A stretch of DNA of 64,000 nucleotides, taken from contig CAVQTR010000006.1 in NCBI GenBank assembly GCA_963716685.1, positions 682,001 to 746,000 on the forward strand, read 5' to 3'. A model generated the notes under the pieces. That model was not told the origin of the DNA and did not search any database. It saw nothing but the letters and a program-made list of their open reading frames with translations. Position numbers and translations under genes: made by a program. Shown here piece after piece: positions 19,286-28,741 of the stretch; within the stretch, counting starts at the first letter, position 1; every line of letters begins with the position of its first letter. This DNA is from JALYXI01 sp963716685. Its GTDB lineage: Bacteria; Acidobacteriota; Terriglobia; Bryobacterales; Bryobacteraceae.

Positions 19286-20067
19286 CCCGCGTAAATACCC
19301 AGGTCGTCGTTGGTGTGCTCGCCATCGTTCTCACCGGTTGCTCCGGCACGGCGAAGAAGGAAGCCCAGCCCGTCGCCGCGGAGAACAAACAGCCGGCCGC
19401 TCCTGATTTCCACGTGGATGCCGCGACCGCCGGCGTAGTCAAAGGGAAAATTTCGTTCACCGGCCGGAAACCTCCGCGTAAACGAATCGACATGTCCGGA
19501 GACCCCGCCTGCATGGAAGCGCATCACGGAACCGCCTACGAGGAGCCCGTCGCAGTCAATTCAAATGGCACTCTTGCGAATGTCTTCGTTTACGTGAAGA
19601 GCGGCCTCGAGGGCAAAAAATTCGCTGTCCCCGCCACGCCCGTCACCATCGATCAGAAAGGATGCTGGTTTCATCCGCATGTAATGGGCATCCAGACCGG
19701 CCAGGAACTCAAGGTCATCAACTCGGATCCAGTCACCCATAACATTCATCCCCTGGCTCAGATCAACCGCGAGTGGAACCACAGCCAGGGCTCCGGTGAT
19801 GCGCCGCTTGCCCGCCGCTTCACCAAGCCCGAAATCATGATCCGCGTCAAGTGCAACATCCATAGCTGGATGCGCGCCTATATCGGCGTTCTGGATCATC
19901 CGTATTTCGCCGTCACCGGCAACGATGGCAGTTTCAACATCCCCAATCTTCCGCCCGGCGATTATGTCATCGCCGCATGGCAGGAATCGCTCGGATCGCA
20001 GGACCAAAAACTGACAGTCACGCCTGCTGGTAAAATCGAGGCCGATTTCCACTTCAAAGGAGAATAG
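19282..20067 (+). CDS. cupredoxin-like lipoprotein with carboxypeptidase-regulatory-like domain
   Basis: 261 residues with a lipobox (IVLTGC, Cys20). The central region reads as a cupredoxin-like fold with possible copper ligands: HNIHPL near 155 and KCNIHSWM near 193 (Cys-x2-His-x2-Met). The last third (VTGNDGSFNIPNLPPGDYVI) is a small CarboxypepD_reg-type domain. It probably carries electrons or binds metal between the cytochromes on either side. It overlaps the MauG-type gene by 4 bases and lies 3 bases before the YVTN gene. Copper binding is inferred from the motif only. Confidence 0.8.
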   Translation: MTRVNTQVVVGVLAIVLTGCSGTAKKEAQPVAAENKQPAAPDFHVDAATAGVVKGKISFTGRKPPRKRIDMSGDPACMEAHHGTAYEEPVAVNSNGTLANVFVYVKSGLEGKKFAVPATPVTIDQKGCWFHPHVMGIQTGQELKVINSDPVTHNIHPLAQINREWNHSQGSGDAPLARRFTKPEIMIRVKCNIHSWMRAYIGVLDHPYFAVTGNDGSFNIPNLPPGDYVIAAWQESLGSQDQKLTVTPAGKIEADFHFKGE

Positions 20068-20070
20068 TTC

Positions 20071-21132
20071 TTGAGACCCATCCGGTACCTGCCGATCCCT
20101 GTTGTGTTGCTGAGTCTGCTTGCAGCCTGTTCAAAGCCGGCGCCCGTTGCGGAACAAAAAACGCCCGCGGAATCGAACGCCTTTCGCCTCTACGTCACCA
20201 ATGAGGTTTCGGGCGACATGACTGTCATCGACTCGGCAACGTACAACGTGATCGCGACCGTACCCTTGGGCAAGCGGCCTCGTGGTATTCATGCCAGCCC
20301 CGACCGCAAAAGCATCTTCGTGGCCTTGAGTGGATCCCCGATCGGCGGCCCCAACGTGGATGAAAGCACGCTCCCTCCACCCGATAAAAGCGCCGACGGA
20401 ATCGGTGTCTTCGATGTGGCTCAGAACAAAATCGTCCGCGTTATCAAAGGCGGTTCCGATCCTGAAAATTTCGACGTCAGCAAAGATGGCGCCCAGCTGT
20501 ACATCTCGAATGAAGATGCCGCCGCGGTCAGCGTTGTCGACGTCGCCTCTGGTACCGTGGTCAAGTCGGCCAAAGTGGGCGAGCAGCCGGAAGGCGTGAA
20601 AGCTTCGCCCGACGGAAAGCTGGTCTATGTCACGTCCGAAGAAACCGGAACCATCAGTGTGTTCGATCCGGCAGCCGGAAAGGTTGTGAAGACTTTCAAG
20701 GTGGGCCACCGCCCGCGCTCGGTGGCTTTCACACCCGATGGCTCAAAAGCTTACGTCAATGCCGAGAACGACGGCACCGTGGTGATCGTCGACGCCGTGA
20801 AACAGAAAATGACGGGCTCCATTCCGCTGGGGAAACCCGGCACCATCAAGCCCATGGCGGTTCTCATATCCCCCGATGCCGCGAAGCTGTTCGTCAGTAC
20901 CGGGCGTGGCCATCAGGTGTTCACTATCGATACAGCCACAGACAAGGTTCTCGGCTCCGTCGAGGTGGGACCTCGTCCATGGGGCATCGCGACATCGCCG
21001 GACGGCAAGCTGCTTTACTCGGCAAATGGACCGTCGAACGACATCTCTGTCGTCGATGTTGCCGCCAATCGGGTCGTTCGCAAAGTCAAAGCGGGTGGCA
21101 GCCCCTGGGGCGTCATCGCTCTCGAACGGTAG
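20071..21132 (+). CDS. YVTN-family beta-propeller lipoprotein
   Basis: 353 residues with a lipobox (LLSLLAAC, Cys20). About seven repeats of the form LYVTNEVSGDMTVIDSATYN, P-x-G-I-x-x-SPDG and VYVTSEETGTISVFDPA build a seven-bladed propeller; RPRGIHASPDRK, PEGVKASPDGK, RPRSVAFTPDGS and RPWGIATSPDGK mark blade ends. Such proteins act as periplasmic scaffolds or as companions of quinoprotein dehydrogenases. TTG at 20071 is the start, directly at the lipoprotein signal and 3 bases after the previous stop. I see no enzymatic motif. Its place between a cupredoxin-like protein and a PQQ dehydrogenase suggests electron-transfer support. Confidence 0.88.
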   Translation: MRPIRYLPIPVVLLSLLAACSKPAPVAEQKTPAESNAFRLYVTNEVSGDMTVIDSATYNVIATVPLGKRPRGIHASPDRKSIFVALSGSPIGGPNVDESTLPPPDKSADGIGVFDVAQNKIVRVIKGGSDPENFDVSKDGAQLYISNEDAAAVSVVDVASGTVVKSAKVGEQPEGVKASPDGKLVYVTSEETGTISVFDPAAGKVVKTFKVGHRPRSVAFTPDGSKAYVNAENDGTVVIVDAVKQKMTGSIPLGKPGTIKPMAVLISPDAAKLFVSTGRGHQVFTIDTATDKVLGSVEVGPRPWGIATSPDGKLLYSANGPSNDISVVDVAANRVVRKVKAGGSPWGVIALER

Positions 21133-21203
21133 CACCCATCGCGCTCTGCGCAGCAAGGTCGCAAACTTAAACTGGTGAAGGTCAGATCTGGAACGAGGCA
21201 GCA

Positions 21204-23075
21204 ATGCATAAATACTTAATATCGCTAACGACAATCGGGCTGTGCTGCGGATTGGCCCCTGCTCAGGACGGGCCGGAATCGGTGCTAAGAGGGACGAAGC
21301 AATTCCGCAGGGCCGTGCTTGTCTCCGGCCTCGCCGGACCGTGGGAACTGACATGGGGCCCCGACAACATGCTTTGGGTCACCGAGCGAACCGGCAAACG
21401 GATTACGCGCATCGATCCTGCCACCGGCAAGGAGAATGTCGCAATCACCATCGGCGAGGTCTCTGCTCCTGGAGGTCAGGACGGACTGCTCGGCATGGCG
21501 CTGCATCCCGACCTGCTGAAGGGCCGCGGGAACGATTACGTGTACGCCGCCTACACCTATTCCGATTTGACCAAAGGTCCGAGCACCATGGTCGCCGCCG
21601 ATGAGAAGAACCCTTACCGCCATTTATACGGCAAGGTGGTGCGCTTCACCTATGACCCCGCGCACGGGACTTTGTCCCAGCCGGTCAACCTGATCACCGG
21701 GTTACCGGCCGGCAACGACCACGATGCGGGTCGGCTGAAGTTTGGTCCCGACCGGAAACTCTACTTCACCATCGGCGATGGCGGCCACAATCAACTGGGT
21801 AACTTCTGCCTGCCCATCGAGGCTCAGAGATTGCCCACCCAGCAGGAAATCGCGGCGAAGAACTATGCGGGTTATGCCGGCAAGTCGCTGCGCATCAACC
21901 TGGATGGCTCCATCCCGCAGGACAACCCGAGGCTCGCGGGCGTGGTCAGCCATGTCTATACCTATGGACACCGCAACCCGCAGGGCATCGACTTCGGGCC
22001 GGACGGCACGCTCTATTCTTCCGAGCAGGGGCCCAAGACCGATGACGAAATCAACATTTTGAAATCGGGTTCCAACTACGGCTGGCCGCACGTCGCTGGT
22101 CTGCAGGACGGCAAAGCTTATGAGTATGCGCGCTGGGCCGAGGCGACCACACCCTGCTCCCAACTGACGTTCAGCGATCTTGCTATCGATCCCTCTGTGC
22201 CGCGTGAGCCGGAGTCCGCCTTCAAACAACCGTTCATCCCGCCGATCGCGACCATGTTCACGGTGCCCACCGGTTACAATTTCCACGACGCGACCTGCAA
22301 AGGCGTGGACTTCATCTGCTGGCCCACCACGGGTGCTTCGAGCATTGAATATTACGCGTCCGGCGGCAAGGGAATTCCCGGGTGGGATAAAGTCCTGCTC
22401 GTGACCACGCTCAAGCGCGGCTCACTCTACGTGGTGCCGCTCACAGCTGACGGTAAAGCAACCAGCGGCCACATGTCCCGCTACTTTCAATCCGAGAATC
22501 GCTATCGGGATACCGCCGTCAGCCCGGATCGCCGCACCATCTACATCGCGACCGATCCCGGCGGCCTCGGCGAGTCAATGAAAGGTGGATCGACAGGGAG
22601 AATGCAGAACCCGGGAGCGATTCTCTCCTTTACCTATATCGGGGAAGCGCCCGCAGGCGCCGGCGAACCGCAGGGCGTCACCGGTTCCAATGCCATCACC
22701 AGTTCCATGCCGGCCGGCGCAAACTCTGCCGCGCCCGTTGCCGGGGGCATACCAGCGCAATACAGCGCCGCACAGGCGGAAGCAGGCAAAGCCGCCTATA
22801 ACTCCAACTGCGCGGTATGCCACGGCAACACCATGACCAACGGTACGTTCGGGCCTCCGCTGGCTGGCGAATACTTCCGGAATGTATGGACCGGCCGCAG
22901 CGTCGGAAGCTTCTTCGAGCGCGTCAAAACCATGCCGCCAGCCGCTCCAAATTCGCTTCCCTCCGAAACCTATGTGAATATCACCGCTTACATTCTCCAG
23001 GTCCACGGGGTGAAGGCGGGCGCAGCAAAACTGGCGGTGGGCGGAGAAGCCTCCGACCGAACGGTGATGCGTTGA
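21204..23075 (+). CDS. PQQ-type glucose/sorbosone dehydrogenase fused to cytochrome c
   Basis: 623 residues with a signal peptide (MHKYLISLTTIGLCCGLAPA). Residues about 40-490 form the six-bladed aldose dehydrogenase propeller: GPWELTWGPDNMLWVTERTG, GGQDGLLGMALHPDL, HDAGRLKFGPDRKLYFTIGD, TYGHRNPQGIDFGPDGTLYS, KSGSNYGWP. After a Pro/Ala linker, residues about 525-600 form a cytochrome c domain with CAVCH and a distal region around MPPAAP. It would oxidise sugars in the periplasm and pass electrons internally to haem. The 71-base gap upstream may hold its own promoter. The TonB receptor follows 16 bases later, suggesting coupled uptake. Confidence 0.92.
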   Translation: MHKYLISLTTIGLCCGLAPAQDGPESVLRGTKQFRRAVLVSGLAGPWELTWGPDNMLWVTERTGKRITRIDPATGKENVAITIGEVSAPGGQDGLLGMALHPDLLKGRGNDYVYAAYTYSDLTKGPSTMVAADEKNPYRHLYGKVVRFTYDPAHGTLSQPVNLITGLPAGNDHDAGRLKFGPDRKLYFTIGDGGHNQLGNFCLPIEAQRLPTQQEIAAKNYAGYAGKSLRINLDGSIPQDNPRLAGVVSHVYTYGHRNPQGIDFGPDGTLYSSEQGPKTDDEINILKSGSNYGWPHVAGLQDGKAYEYARWAEATTPCSQLTFSDLAIDPSVPREPESAFKQPFIPPIATMFTVPTGYNFHDATCKGVDFICWPTTGASSIEYYASGGKGIPGWDKVLLVTTLKRGSLYVVPLTADGKATSGHMSRYFQSENRYRDTAVSPDRRTIYIATDPGGLGESMKGGSTGRMQNPGAILSFTYIGEAPAGAGEPQGVTGSNAITSSMPAGANSAAPVAGGIPAQYSAAQAEAGKAAYNSNCAVCHGNTMTNGTFGPPLAGEYFRNVWTGRSVGSFFERVKTMPPAAPNSLPSETYVNITAYILQVHGVKAGAAKLAVGGEASDRTVMR

Positions 23076-23091
23076 TTCAAGAGGATTACTG

Positions 23092-26000
23092 ATGATGAAG
23101 CAATCAAGGTCTGTCACCGCTTTCTCCCTGTTCTTGGTAAGCGCCGGCATGCTGCTGTCGCAGACCCCAACCGGTTCCATCTCCGGCACGGTCAGCGACA
23201 CGAGCGGCGCTCAGGTGCCCGGGGCCACGGTGCGCATCGTCAACGACAATACTCACGAAACCCACAGAATCAGCACCGGCGCATCGGGTTCCTATGTCTT
23301 CCCGATCGTTCCCGCGGGCCAGTACACTCTGGAGGCCGAAGCCTCCGGATTTAAACTGGAGAAACGCACCGGTCTTACGCTGGATGTCAATCAAAACGCG
23401 CGCGCGGATTTCACTCTTCAGCTCGGTTCATCGCAGGAGATCGTCGAAGTGAAATCGGACGCGCCCCTGGTCGACACCATGGATGTGCAGGTGGGCCAGA
23501 CCGTCGATCAGCAGCGCATCCAAAATCTGCCGTTGAACGGGCGCAACGTCTATGACCTGATTGGTCTGATGCCCGGCGCGGTGAATGTTACCACTGGTGT
23601 CACGGGAAGCAACGACACCAATAACATGAGCGTGAACGGCAACAACGTCCGGAGCAATAACTTCTATCTTGACGGCGGCCAAAACAGCTCGCAGTTCCGC
23701 AACGGCGGGAACATGTCTCCCAATCCCGACGCCGTTGCTGAATTTCACCTCATCACCAGCAACTTCGACGCGGAGTATGGACGTCAGCCCGGCTCGGTTC
23801 TCAACGTGGTCACGCGCTCAGGCAGCAACGCTTATCACGGCTCCGTCTTCGAGTTTCTGCGCAACGACACCGTGAACGCGCGCAATTTCTTCCAGACCAC
23901 CACCACTCCGCTGCACTGGAACCAGTTCGGAGGAACCTTCGGCGGCCCGGTGCTGCGAAACCGAACGTTCTTCTTTGCGTCCTATCAAGGCTTTCGCGAG
24001 GCTACCAGCATCTTTCAAAACAGCGTGCTGGTGCCCACCGCGGCACAGCGCACGGGTGACTTCTCCGCGCTCGCTGCTTCCAAACGGCCAGTAGATCCGC
24101 AGACGGGTCAGGCGTTTCCGGGCGGCATCATTCCCGCGTCGCGGCTGGATCCGGTCGCTCAAAACATCATCAAAAGTCTGGTTCCGCTGCCCAATAATGC
24201 CGCGGGTACTTACTCCGATCTGGAAGCCGCGCCGGTCAATGAAGATCAGGGCATGCTGCGCGCCGACCATCAGTTCACGACATCCCATCGTCTTTCCGGT
24301 ACCCTGTTCCTGGATCGCAGCTCGGCTTTGTTGCCTTTTGGACCGAGCAATACTTCGCAGCTTCCCAACTGGGACAACACCACAGCTGAATACCGGCAGA
24401 ACAATGTGGTGATCAGTGATGAGATCGTGGTCTCTCCGAACCTGATCAATGAAGCGCGCTTCAGTTACTCCCTGAATTACTACGCGACGGTGGATACCAA
24501 CACCATCAGCTGGGCGGACTGGGGCAGTAAAGTGGTGCTCGGCGCCAATCCCCCGCGGCCTCCGGAATTGGTGCTGACCAGCGCGTGGACTTCCGGGCCG
24601 GGCGGAGCCGGCAACGACATCATGCCGCAAAGCACGTGGGCCGGTTCCGACCGCGTCACCTGGGTGCGCGGCGGCCACAACATCCGCGCGGGCGTCGGAT
24701 ACCAGTGGAACCATTTCCAGGAGACCGGCAACTGGCTCGGCGCGGGACAGGTAAAGTTCACGGGCGTTTATACCGGCAACTCCATCGCGGATCTCGAACT
24801 GGGTCTGGCAGCCACGTTTCGACAGAACAACGGCCTGAATCGCAACTTTCAGGAGTCCAGTGAATCCGCGTTCTTCCAGGACGATTGGAAGGTGCTGCGC
24901 CGCCTCACTCTGGACCTCGGTCTCCGGTGGGAACTGAACCCGCCGTATACCAGTGCGGCCAACGCGCTCGGCGGCTTTCAGTTTGGTGTTCAATCGAAAA
25001 CGTATCCCACCGCGCCTCTCGGCATGCTCTTCCCTGGCGATCCCGGCGTGCCCAGTGGAATTGCCCCGACGCACTTCAACAACTTCGCCCCGCGCGTCGG
25101 CTTCGCCTACGATGTTTTCGGCAACGGGAAGACAGCCATTCGCGGGGGATTTGGCATCTTCTATGCCGTCGGCATGGTAAATCTTGTCTCCAACCTGCAG
25201 AACCAGCCATTCATCGCTGACATCACGCTGAATGGAACGAAAAATCTGGTGGACCCGTGGGCGTCCTACGGCGGAAGTCCCTACCCTTACACCCTGAACG
25301 CAAAGAATCCGATTTTTGTGACTCCTGTCAGTGAGAGCTATGTCGGCGAGGGCTTTGGGACTCCTTACGTCCAGCAGTACAACCTGATGGTGCAGCAGCA
25401 GATTGGACAAACCATGAGCATTGAGGCTGGCTTTGTCGGAAACACCAGCCGTAAGCTTTACATCCAGCGTGATGCCAATTCGCCGATTTACGGACCGGGC
25501 GCGACCACCACGAACGTGAATAACCGGCGGCCTTACCTTCCCAACATCTACGGCGGGATTTATGAATTGGAGACTGCCGCTAATGCAGACTACAATTCTT
25601 TGCAGATTTCCTTCAATCGCCGCTTCGCCCACAACTTCTCAGTGATGGCGAACTACGTTCATTCGAAGGCAATCGACATCACCGACGACCAATCCACCGG
25701 CATCTCCAGTGTGACGCTCTCCAATTCGAACAACTTCCTGCTCGATCGCGGACCTGCCGGTTTCAACTACCCGAACGTTTACAAGATGTCGTGGATTTAC
25801 AAGTCGCCCGAAGTGGGGCGGTTCGGATGGTTGGGACGCGAAGCTCTCGGCGGGTGGCAGCTGAATGGAATTATGACGGCGCGCAGCGGCAACTCGATGA
25901 ACATCTTATCGGGGACCGACACGAACTTCGACGGCATCGCGACGGATCGTCCCAACGTAGTTGGCGATCCGTCAATCTCCGGCAGCCAGACACGGGGGCA

Positions 26001-26301
26001 GCAGATCAACCAGTTCTTCAACACCGCCGCCTTCGCCAAACCGCCTGCTGGGGTACTTTATGGCAATGCCGGCCGCGGGTTGATCCTGGGACCTGGAGCG
26101 GTCAATTGGAATGCCGCGGCCATGAAGGAGTTTCGCCTGCTGGAAGGCAAGTCTCTCCAGTTCCGAACCGACTTCTTCAACGTGTTCAACCAGGTGAATC
26201 TCAATAACCCGAATACCACTCTGACCAACGGCAACTTCGGCAGGATCACCGCCGCGGGTCCGCCGCGCATGCTGCAGTTTGGCCTGAAACTTTACTTCTG
26301 A
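23092..26301 (+). CDS. TonB-dependent receptor with carboxypeptidase-regulatory-like domain (Oar type)
   Basis: 1069 residues, unbroken. Signal peptide (residues 1-23), then the regulatory-like domain (GSISGTVSDTSGAQVPGATV, about 27-110), plug (VDQQRIQNLPLNGRNVYDLI, then NNVRSNNFYLDGGQNSS and SVLNVVTRSGSNAYHGSVFE) and a large barrel with motifs such as RNRTFFFASYQGFREAT, FFQDDWKVLRRLTLDLGLRW and IRGGFGIFYA. It ends on a terminal strand LQFGLKLYF. This is the typical Acidobacteria receptor for large substrates. It directly follows the sugar dehydrogenase, so its cargo may be that enzyme's substrate or a polymer of it. Confidence 0.95.
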   Translation: MMKQSRSVTAFSLFLVSAGMLLSQTPTGSISGTVSDTSGAQVPGATVRIVNDNTHETHRISTGASGSYVFPIVPAGQYTLEAEASGFKLEKRTGLTLDVNQNARADFTLQLGSSQEIVEVKSDAPLVDTMDVQVGQTVDQQRIQNLPLNGRNVYDLIGLMPGAVNVTTGVTGSNDTNNMSVNGNNVRSNNFYLDGGQNSSQFRNGGNMSPNPDAVAEFHLITSNFDAEYGRQPGSVLNVVTRSGSNAYHGSVFEFLRNDTVNARNFFQTTTTPLHWNQFGGTFGGPVLRNRTFFFASYQGFREATSIFQNSVLVPTAAQRTGDFSALAASKRPVDPQTGQAFPGGIIPASRLDPVAQNIIKSLVPLPNNAAGTYSDLEAAPVNEDQGMLRADHQFTTSHRLSGTLFLDRSSALLPFGPSNTSQLPNWDNTTAEYRQNNVVISDEIVVSPNLINEARFSYSLNYYATVDTNTISWADWGSKVVLGANPPRPPELVLTSAWTSGPGGAGNDIMPQSTWAGSDRVTWVRGGHNIRAGVGYQWNHFQETGNWLGAGQVKFTGVYTGNSIADLELGLAATFRQNNGLNRNFQESSESAFFQDDWKVLRRLTLDLGLRWELNPPYTSAANALGGFQFGVQSKTYPTAPLGMLFPGDPGVPSGIAPTHFNNFAPRVGFAYDVFGNGKTAIRGGFGIFYAVGMVNLVSNLQNQPFIADITLNGTKNLVDPWASYGGSPYPYTLNAKNPIFVTPVSESYVGEGFGTPYVQQYNLMVQQQIGQTMSIEAGFVGNTSRKLYIQRDANSPIYGPGATTTNVNNRRPYLPNIYGGIYELETAANADYNSLQISFNRRFAHNFSVMANYVHSKAIDITDDQSTGISSVTLSNSNNFLLDRGPAGFNYPNVYKMSWIYKSPEVGRFGWLGREALGGWQLNGIMTARSGNSMNILSGTDTNFDGIATDRPNVVGDPSISGSQTRGQQINQFFNTAAFAKPPAGVLYGNAGRGLILGPGAVNWNAAAMKEFRLLEGKSLQFRTDFFNVFNQVNLNNPNTTLTNGNFGRITAAGPPRMLQFGLKLYF

Positions 26302-26313
26302 TTCGGTTGAGAG

Positions 26314-27918
26314 CTATTTCCGCACGGAGGCCGTCGGCAGCGAAAACGCGAACAGCTTATTATTGTGTGTCCCGATTGGATTGACCACGGCAAAGTGGCT
26401 GTAACCGGAACCCCAGTAAACCGTTCCATTCACAACCGCTGCCCCGCCGCCCACCGAGCCGCCGGTGTTGAAGCTCCATAATGTCGCGCCGGTAGAGGCC
26501 GAAAGCGCATAGACCATTCCCGACATGGACGGCGCATAGACTACGCCGTTGGCAACGGTGAGCGGGCCCATCGACATCGCCGGCGAGCGCGGCGAGGTGG
26601 GATCCGCACCTGGGTCCGGAACCTGCCAGATCATCGCGCCGGTGGATGGAGTGAGCGCTCCCCAGGATCCGCCATTCCACAAGGGCCCGGAAGGCTGCAA
26701 CCGGTAAAGGTTCTGATTGGAGTTCGAGACGGCGGCATAAATCCGCTGCCCGTCCGTCGCCGTGCCCCATTGGATACCGCCAAGCTTGCCACCCGGACCA
26801 ACGGTCTTCATCCAAAGAACAGCCCCGGTATCGGGATTAATAGCAAAGTAGTTTCCGGACTTCTGCCCGGCGCCCACCACGTCGACAGGCACGCCCTGAA
26901 TTGTGGTGGTGAACAGATTGGCGCCCGAGCCAAAATCGAAATCGGCGCCCCTCGGATTTGGACACGTGGGTCCGCCATAGAGGCAGGCCCCCTTCCAGGC
27001 ATCTGTCGAAGAGCCGTGCATCGCCCACTTGACCGCGCCGGTTGCCAGATCCAGCGAAACAACAGAATTGAAATAATTGGCCGGATCCTGACATGCGAGA
27101 ATTGCACTCGCGCTCCCCGCATGGTTCTGTTCGCAGACGTCGACGGCAGTAGGAACGGTATAGTTGTTGCCGGTAGTCACATAGAGAGATCCGCGGTTGG
27201 TATCCACTACAGGAGTGCTCGACCAAATCGGCGCGCCGGTGTATCCCGGCGGCGTCATGTACGTCTGCCAGATCTGGCGCCCGGTCGCGAGATCGTACGC
27301 AACTGCGCTTCCGCGGAAGGTGGGCTGAATAGCGCTTTCCTCTCCGGAAGATACGCCCGAATAGACCACCCCCTGATAGATCACGGCCGAAGTGGTCATC
27401 AGAGCATTCAGGTTCGGGTCTGTCTGCTGTTTCCAAATCAGCGAGCCGGTCGCCGTGTCCACCGCCACCAGAAAGGCTCCGGTCCTCAGGTTGCCGGTCA
27501 GCGTGGCGCTCGCACCAATCACCAGAACGCTGCCGGACAGTGCCGGCGTGGTCCTCGTGATGGTACCCGTGGGCAGTCCGTAGTCTGTCATCGCATGGGT
27601 CCAGATTGCCTGGCCCGTGTCGGTGTTGATTTTGTATAGATACCCCGCCCAGTCCGGAACATACAGGACCTTGCTTGCCGCGTCCACGGCCGGGGTAGCC
27701 GAAACATCGTCGGCGGCCGTAAAGGTCCATTTCACTTGTAACTGACTCGCGTTAGAGGGCCCGATCGAAGTCTCAGCAGAGGCAAAGCGCGTATTGGAGA
27801 GGTCCTTGCCGGCAAACGGCCAGGTTGGATCCTGCGCACGCGCCGAAAAAGAGAGACTGAGCAGCACACACGCCCGACAAACAAAGGACCGTTTCGTCAA
27901 AATCTGCCTCCATAGCAT
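26314..27918 (-). CDS. secreted PQQ-binding-like beta-propeller quinoprotein
   Basis: 534 residues with a signal peptide ending in FSARAQ. Repeated W-motifs of PQQ propellers: VKWTFTAADDVSATPAVDA, LYVPDWAGYLYKINTDTGQA, GSLIWKQQTDPN, GRQIWQTYMTPPG, GAVKWAMHGSSTDAWKGACL and GAVLWMKTVGPGGKLGG. The overall pattern recalls polyvinyl-alcohol or alcohol dehydrogenase-type quinoproteins. No haem motif is present, so electrons would pass to a separate cytochrome. It is convergent with the TonB receptor (12-base gap) and stands alone as a transcript. Catalytic identity is not certain. Confidence 0.85.
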   Translation of the reverse strand: MLWRQILTKRSFVCRACVLLSLSFSARAQDPTWPFAGKDLSNTRFASAETSIGPSNASQLQVKWTFTAADDVSATPAVDAASKVLYVPDWAGYLYKINTDTGQAIWTHAMTDYGLPTGTITRTTPALSGSVLVIGASATLTGNLRTGAFLVAVDTATGSLIWKQQTDPNLNALMTTSAVIYQGVVYSGVSSGEESAIQPTFRGSAVAYDLATGRQIWQTYMTPPGYTGAPIWSSTPVVDTNRGSLYVTTGNNYTVPTAVDVCEQNHAGSASAILACQDPANYFNSVVSLDLATGAVKWAMHGSSTDAWKGACLYGGPTCPNPRGADFDFGSGANLFTTTIQGVPVDVVGAGQKSGNYFAINPDTGAVLWMKTVGPGGKLGGIQWGTATDGQRIYAAVSNSNQNLYRLQPSGPLWNGGSWGALTPSTGAMIWQVPDPGADPTSPRSPAMSMGPLTVANGVVYAPSMSGMVYALSASTGATLWSFNTGGSVGGGAAVVNGTVYWGSGYSHFAVVNPIGTHNNKLFAFSLPTASVRK

Positions 27919-27972
27919 GTTCTGTTGTACCGCAGGACACTGCCGTATGGAAGCAAAAGGTGAAATAGTTTA

Positions 27973-28239
27973 CTAAGGAACGCTTGTCCACTCGCGGTCG
28001 TTGCCGCGTTCTTCGTCGGTCACGTCATGGCGCTGCGCGCCGCCCGGCGTGGCTGCTTTAGCCGCGGCGCATTCCGATATGTGGGCATCCAAATCCGATT
28101 GCGTATCAAAGCTGCGTCCGCAGGAAGGACATTGATGATGAGGACCTACAGTTACATTTCCCGGCATATCGCAACAAGCTGCAACAACGTGTCCACTGCA
28201 AGGAATTTCACTGTTGGGAAAACCTGAGACCTCCGACAC
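27973..28239 (-). CDS. small single C2H2/C2HC zinc-finger protein
   Basis: 88 residues from GTG at 28239, or 64 from ATG at 28167; neither start has a good Shine-Dalgarno. It contains one perfectly spaced classical finger, C-x2-C-x12-H-x3-C: CPSCGRSFDTQS, then DLDAHISEC. The rest is polar and low in complexity. Bacterial proteins with a single finger of this type can bind DNA or protein; no role is shown here. It lies between two divergent transcripts close to the strand-composition switch. Chance in a high-GC frame cannot be excluded, but the exact spacing supports it. Confidence 0.45.
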   Translation of the reverse strand: MSEVSGFPNSEIPCSGHVVAACCDMPGNVTVGPHHQCPSCGRSFDTQSDLDAHISECAAAKAATPGGAQRHDVTDEERGNDREWTSVP

Positions 28240-28290
28240 TTTCGCGGCACGCTGGTGGAAAAACGTGTGCAGCGTAGCGCGCCATCAAGC

Positions 28291-28740
28291 ATGGCAGCAG
28301 CTATTCGCGCAGTATTTGGCTACTGCTTTCTGGTCCTGATGGTTCGCATTGCGGGCCGCCGGCCGGGAAAGCAGATTACCCCGTTCGAGTTTGTTCTGAT
28401 CTTCTACATGGGAGGCGTGACGCTGACCGCGATGGTGGCGGACGATCGCTCTCTTACCAATGCATTTCTGCAGATCATCGCAATTGCGTGCACTCACTTC
28501 GCGATCGCGTGGCTGCGAAACCGGAGCAACTCGTTCGGAAGAATTGTGGACGGAACGCCGCTGGTTCTTCTGAAGGACAACCAGTGGCAGGTGGAGGCAA
28601 TGGAGAAAATGCGGTTGCAGGATGACGACGTTATGGCCGCGGCCCGCGGCAAAGGCATCGAGCGCCTGGACCAGATCGAATACGCCATTCTGGAGCGGAA
28701 CGGCGAAATCGCAGTGATTCAGAAAGAAGAGGAATCGTAA
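28291..28740 (+). CDS. DUF421 (YetF-like) membrane protein, copy 1
   Basis: 149 residues. Starts MAAAIRAVFGYCFLVLMVRI, matching the start of its paralogue at 29294. Three hydrophobic helices, then the cytoplasmic DUF421 domain: GRIVDGTPLVLLKDNQWQVE, AMEKMRLQDDDVMAAARGKG, LDQIEYAILERNGEIAVIQK. YetF-type proteins are membrane proteins of unknown function. The family signature R-x-x-G-K-Q-x-T-P-F-E is present as RRPGKQITPFEF. The stop at 28740 lies 1 base before the ATG of the next gene, so they are co-transcribed. Confidence 0.9.
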   Translation: MAAAIRAVFGYCFLVLMVRIAGRRPGKQITPFEFVLIFYMGGVTLTAMVADDRSLTNAFLQIIAIACTHFAIAWLRNRSNSFGRIVDGTPLVLLKDNQWQVEAMEKMRLQDDDVMAAARGKGIERLDQIEYAILERNGEIAVIQKEEES

Positions 28741-28741
28741 C

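Noticed and set aside
23818..25632. A 604-codon open frame antisense to the TonB receptor
   Set aside because: High-GC mirror of a real gene; no domain, signal peptide or plausible composition.
27900..28300. Annotated replication origin
   Set aside because: The skew change is suggestive, but I found no dnaA and no convincing cluster of DnaA boxes, only loose matches such as TTGTCCAC, so no origin feature is listed.
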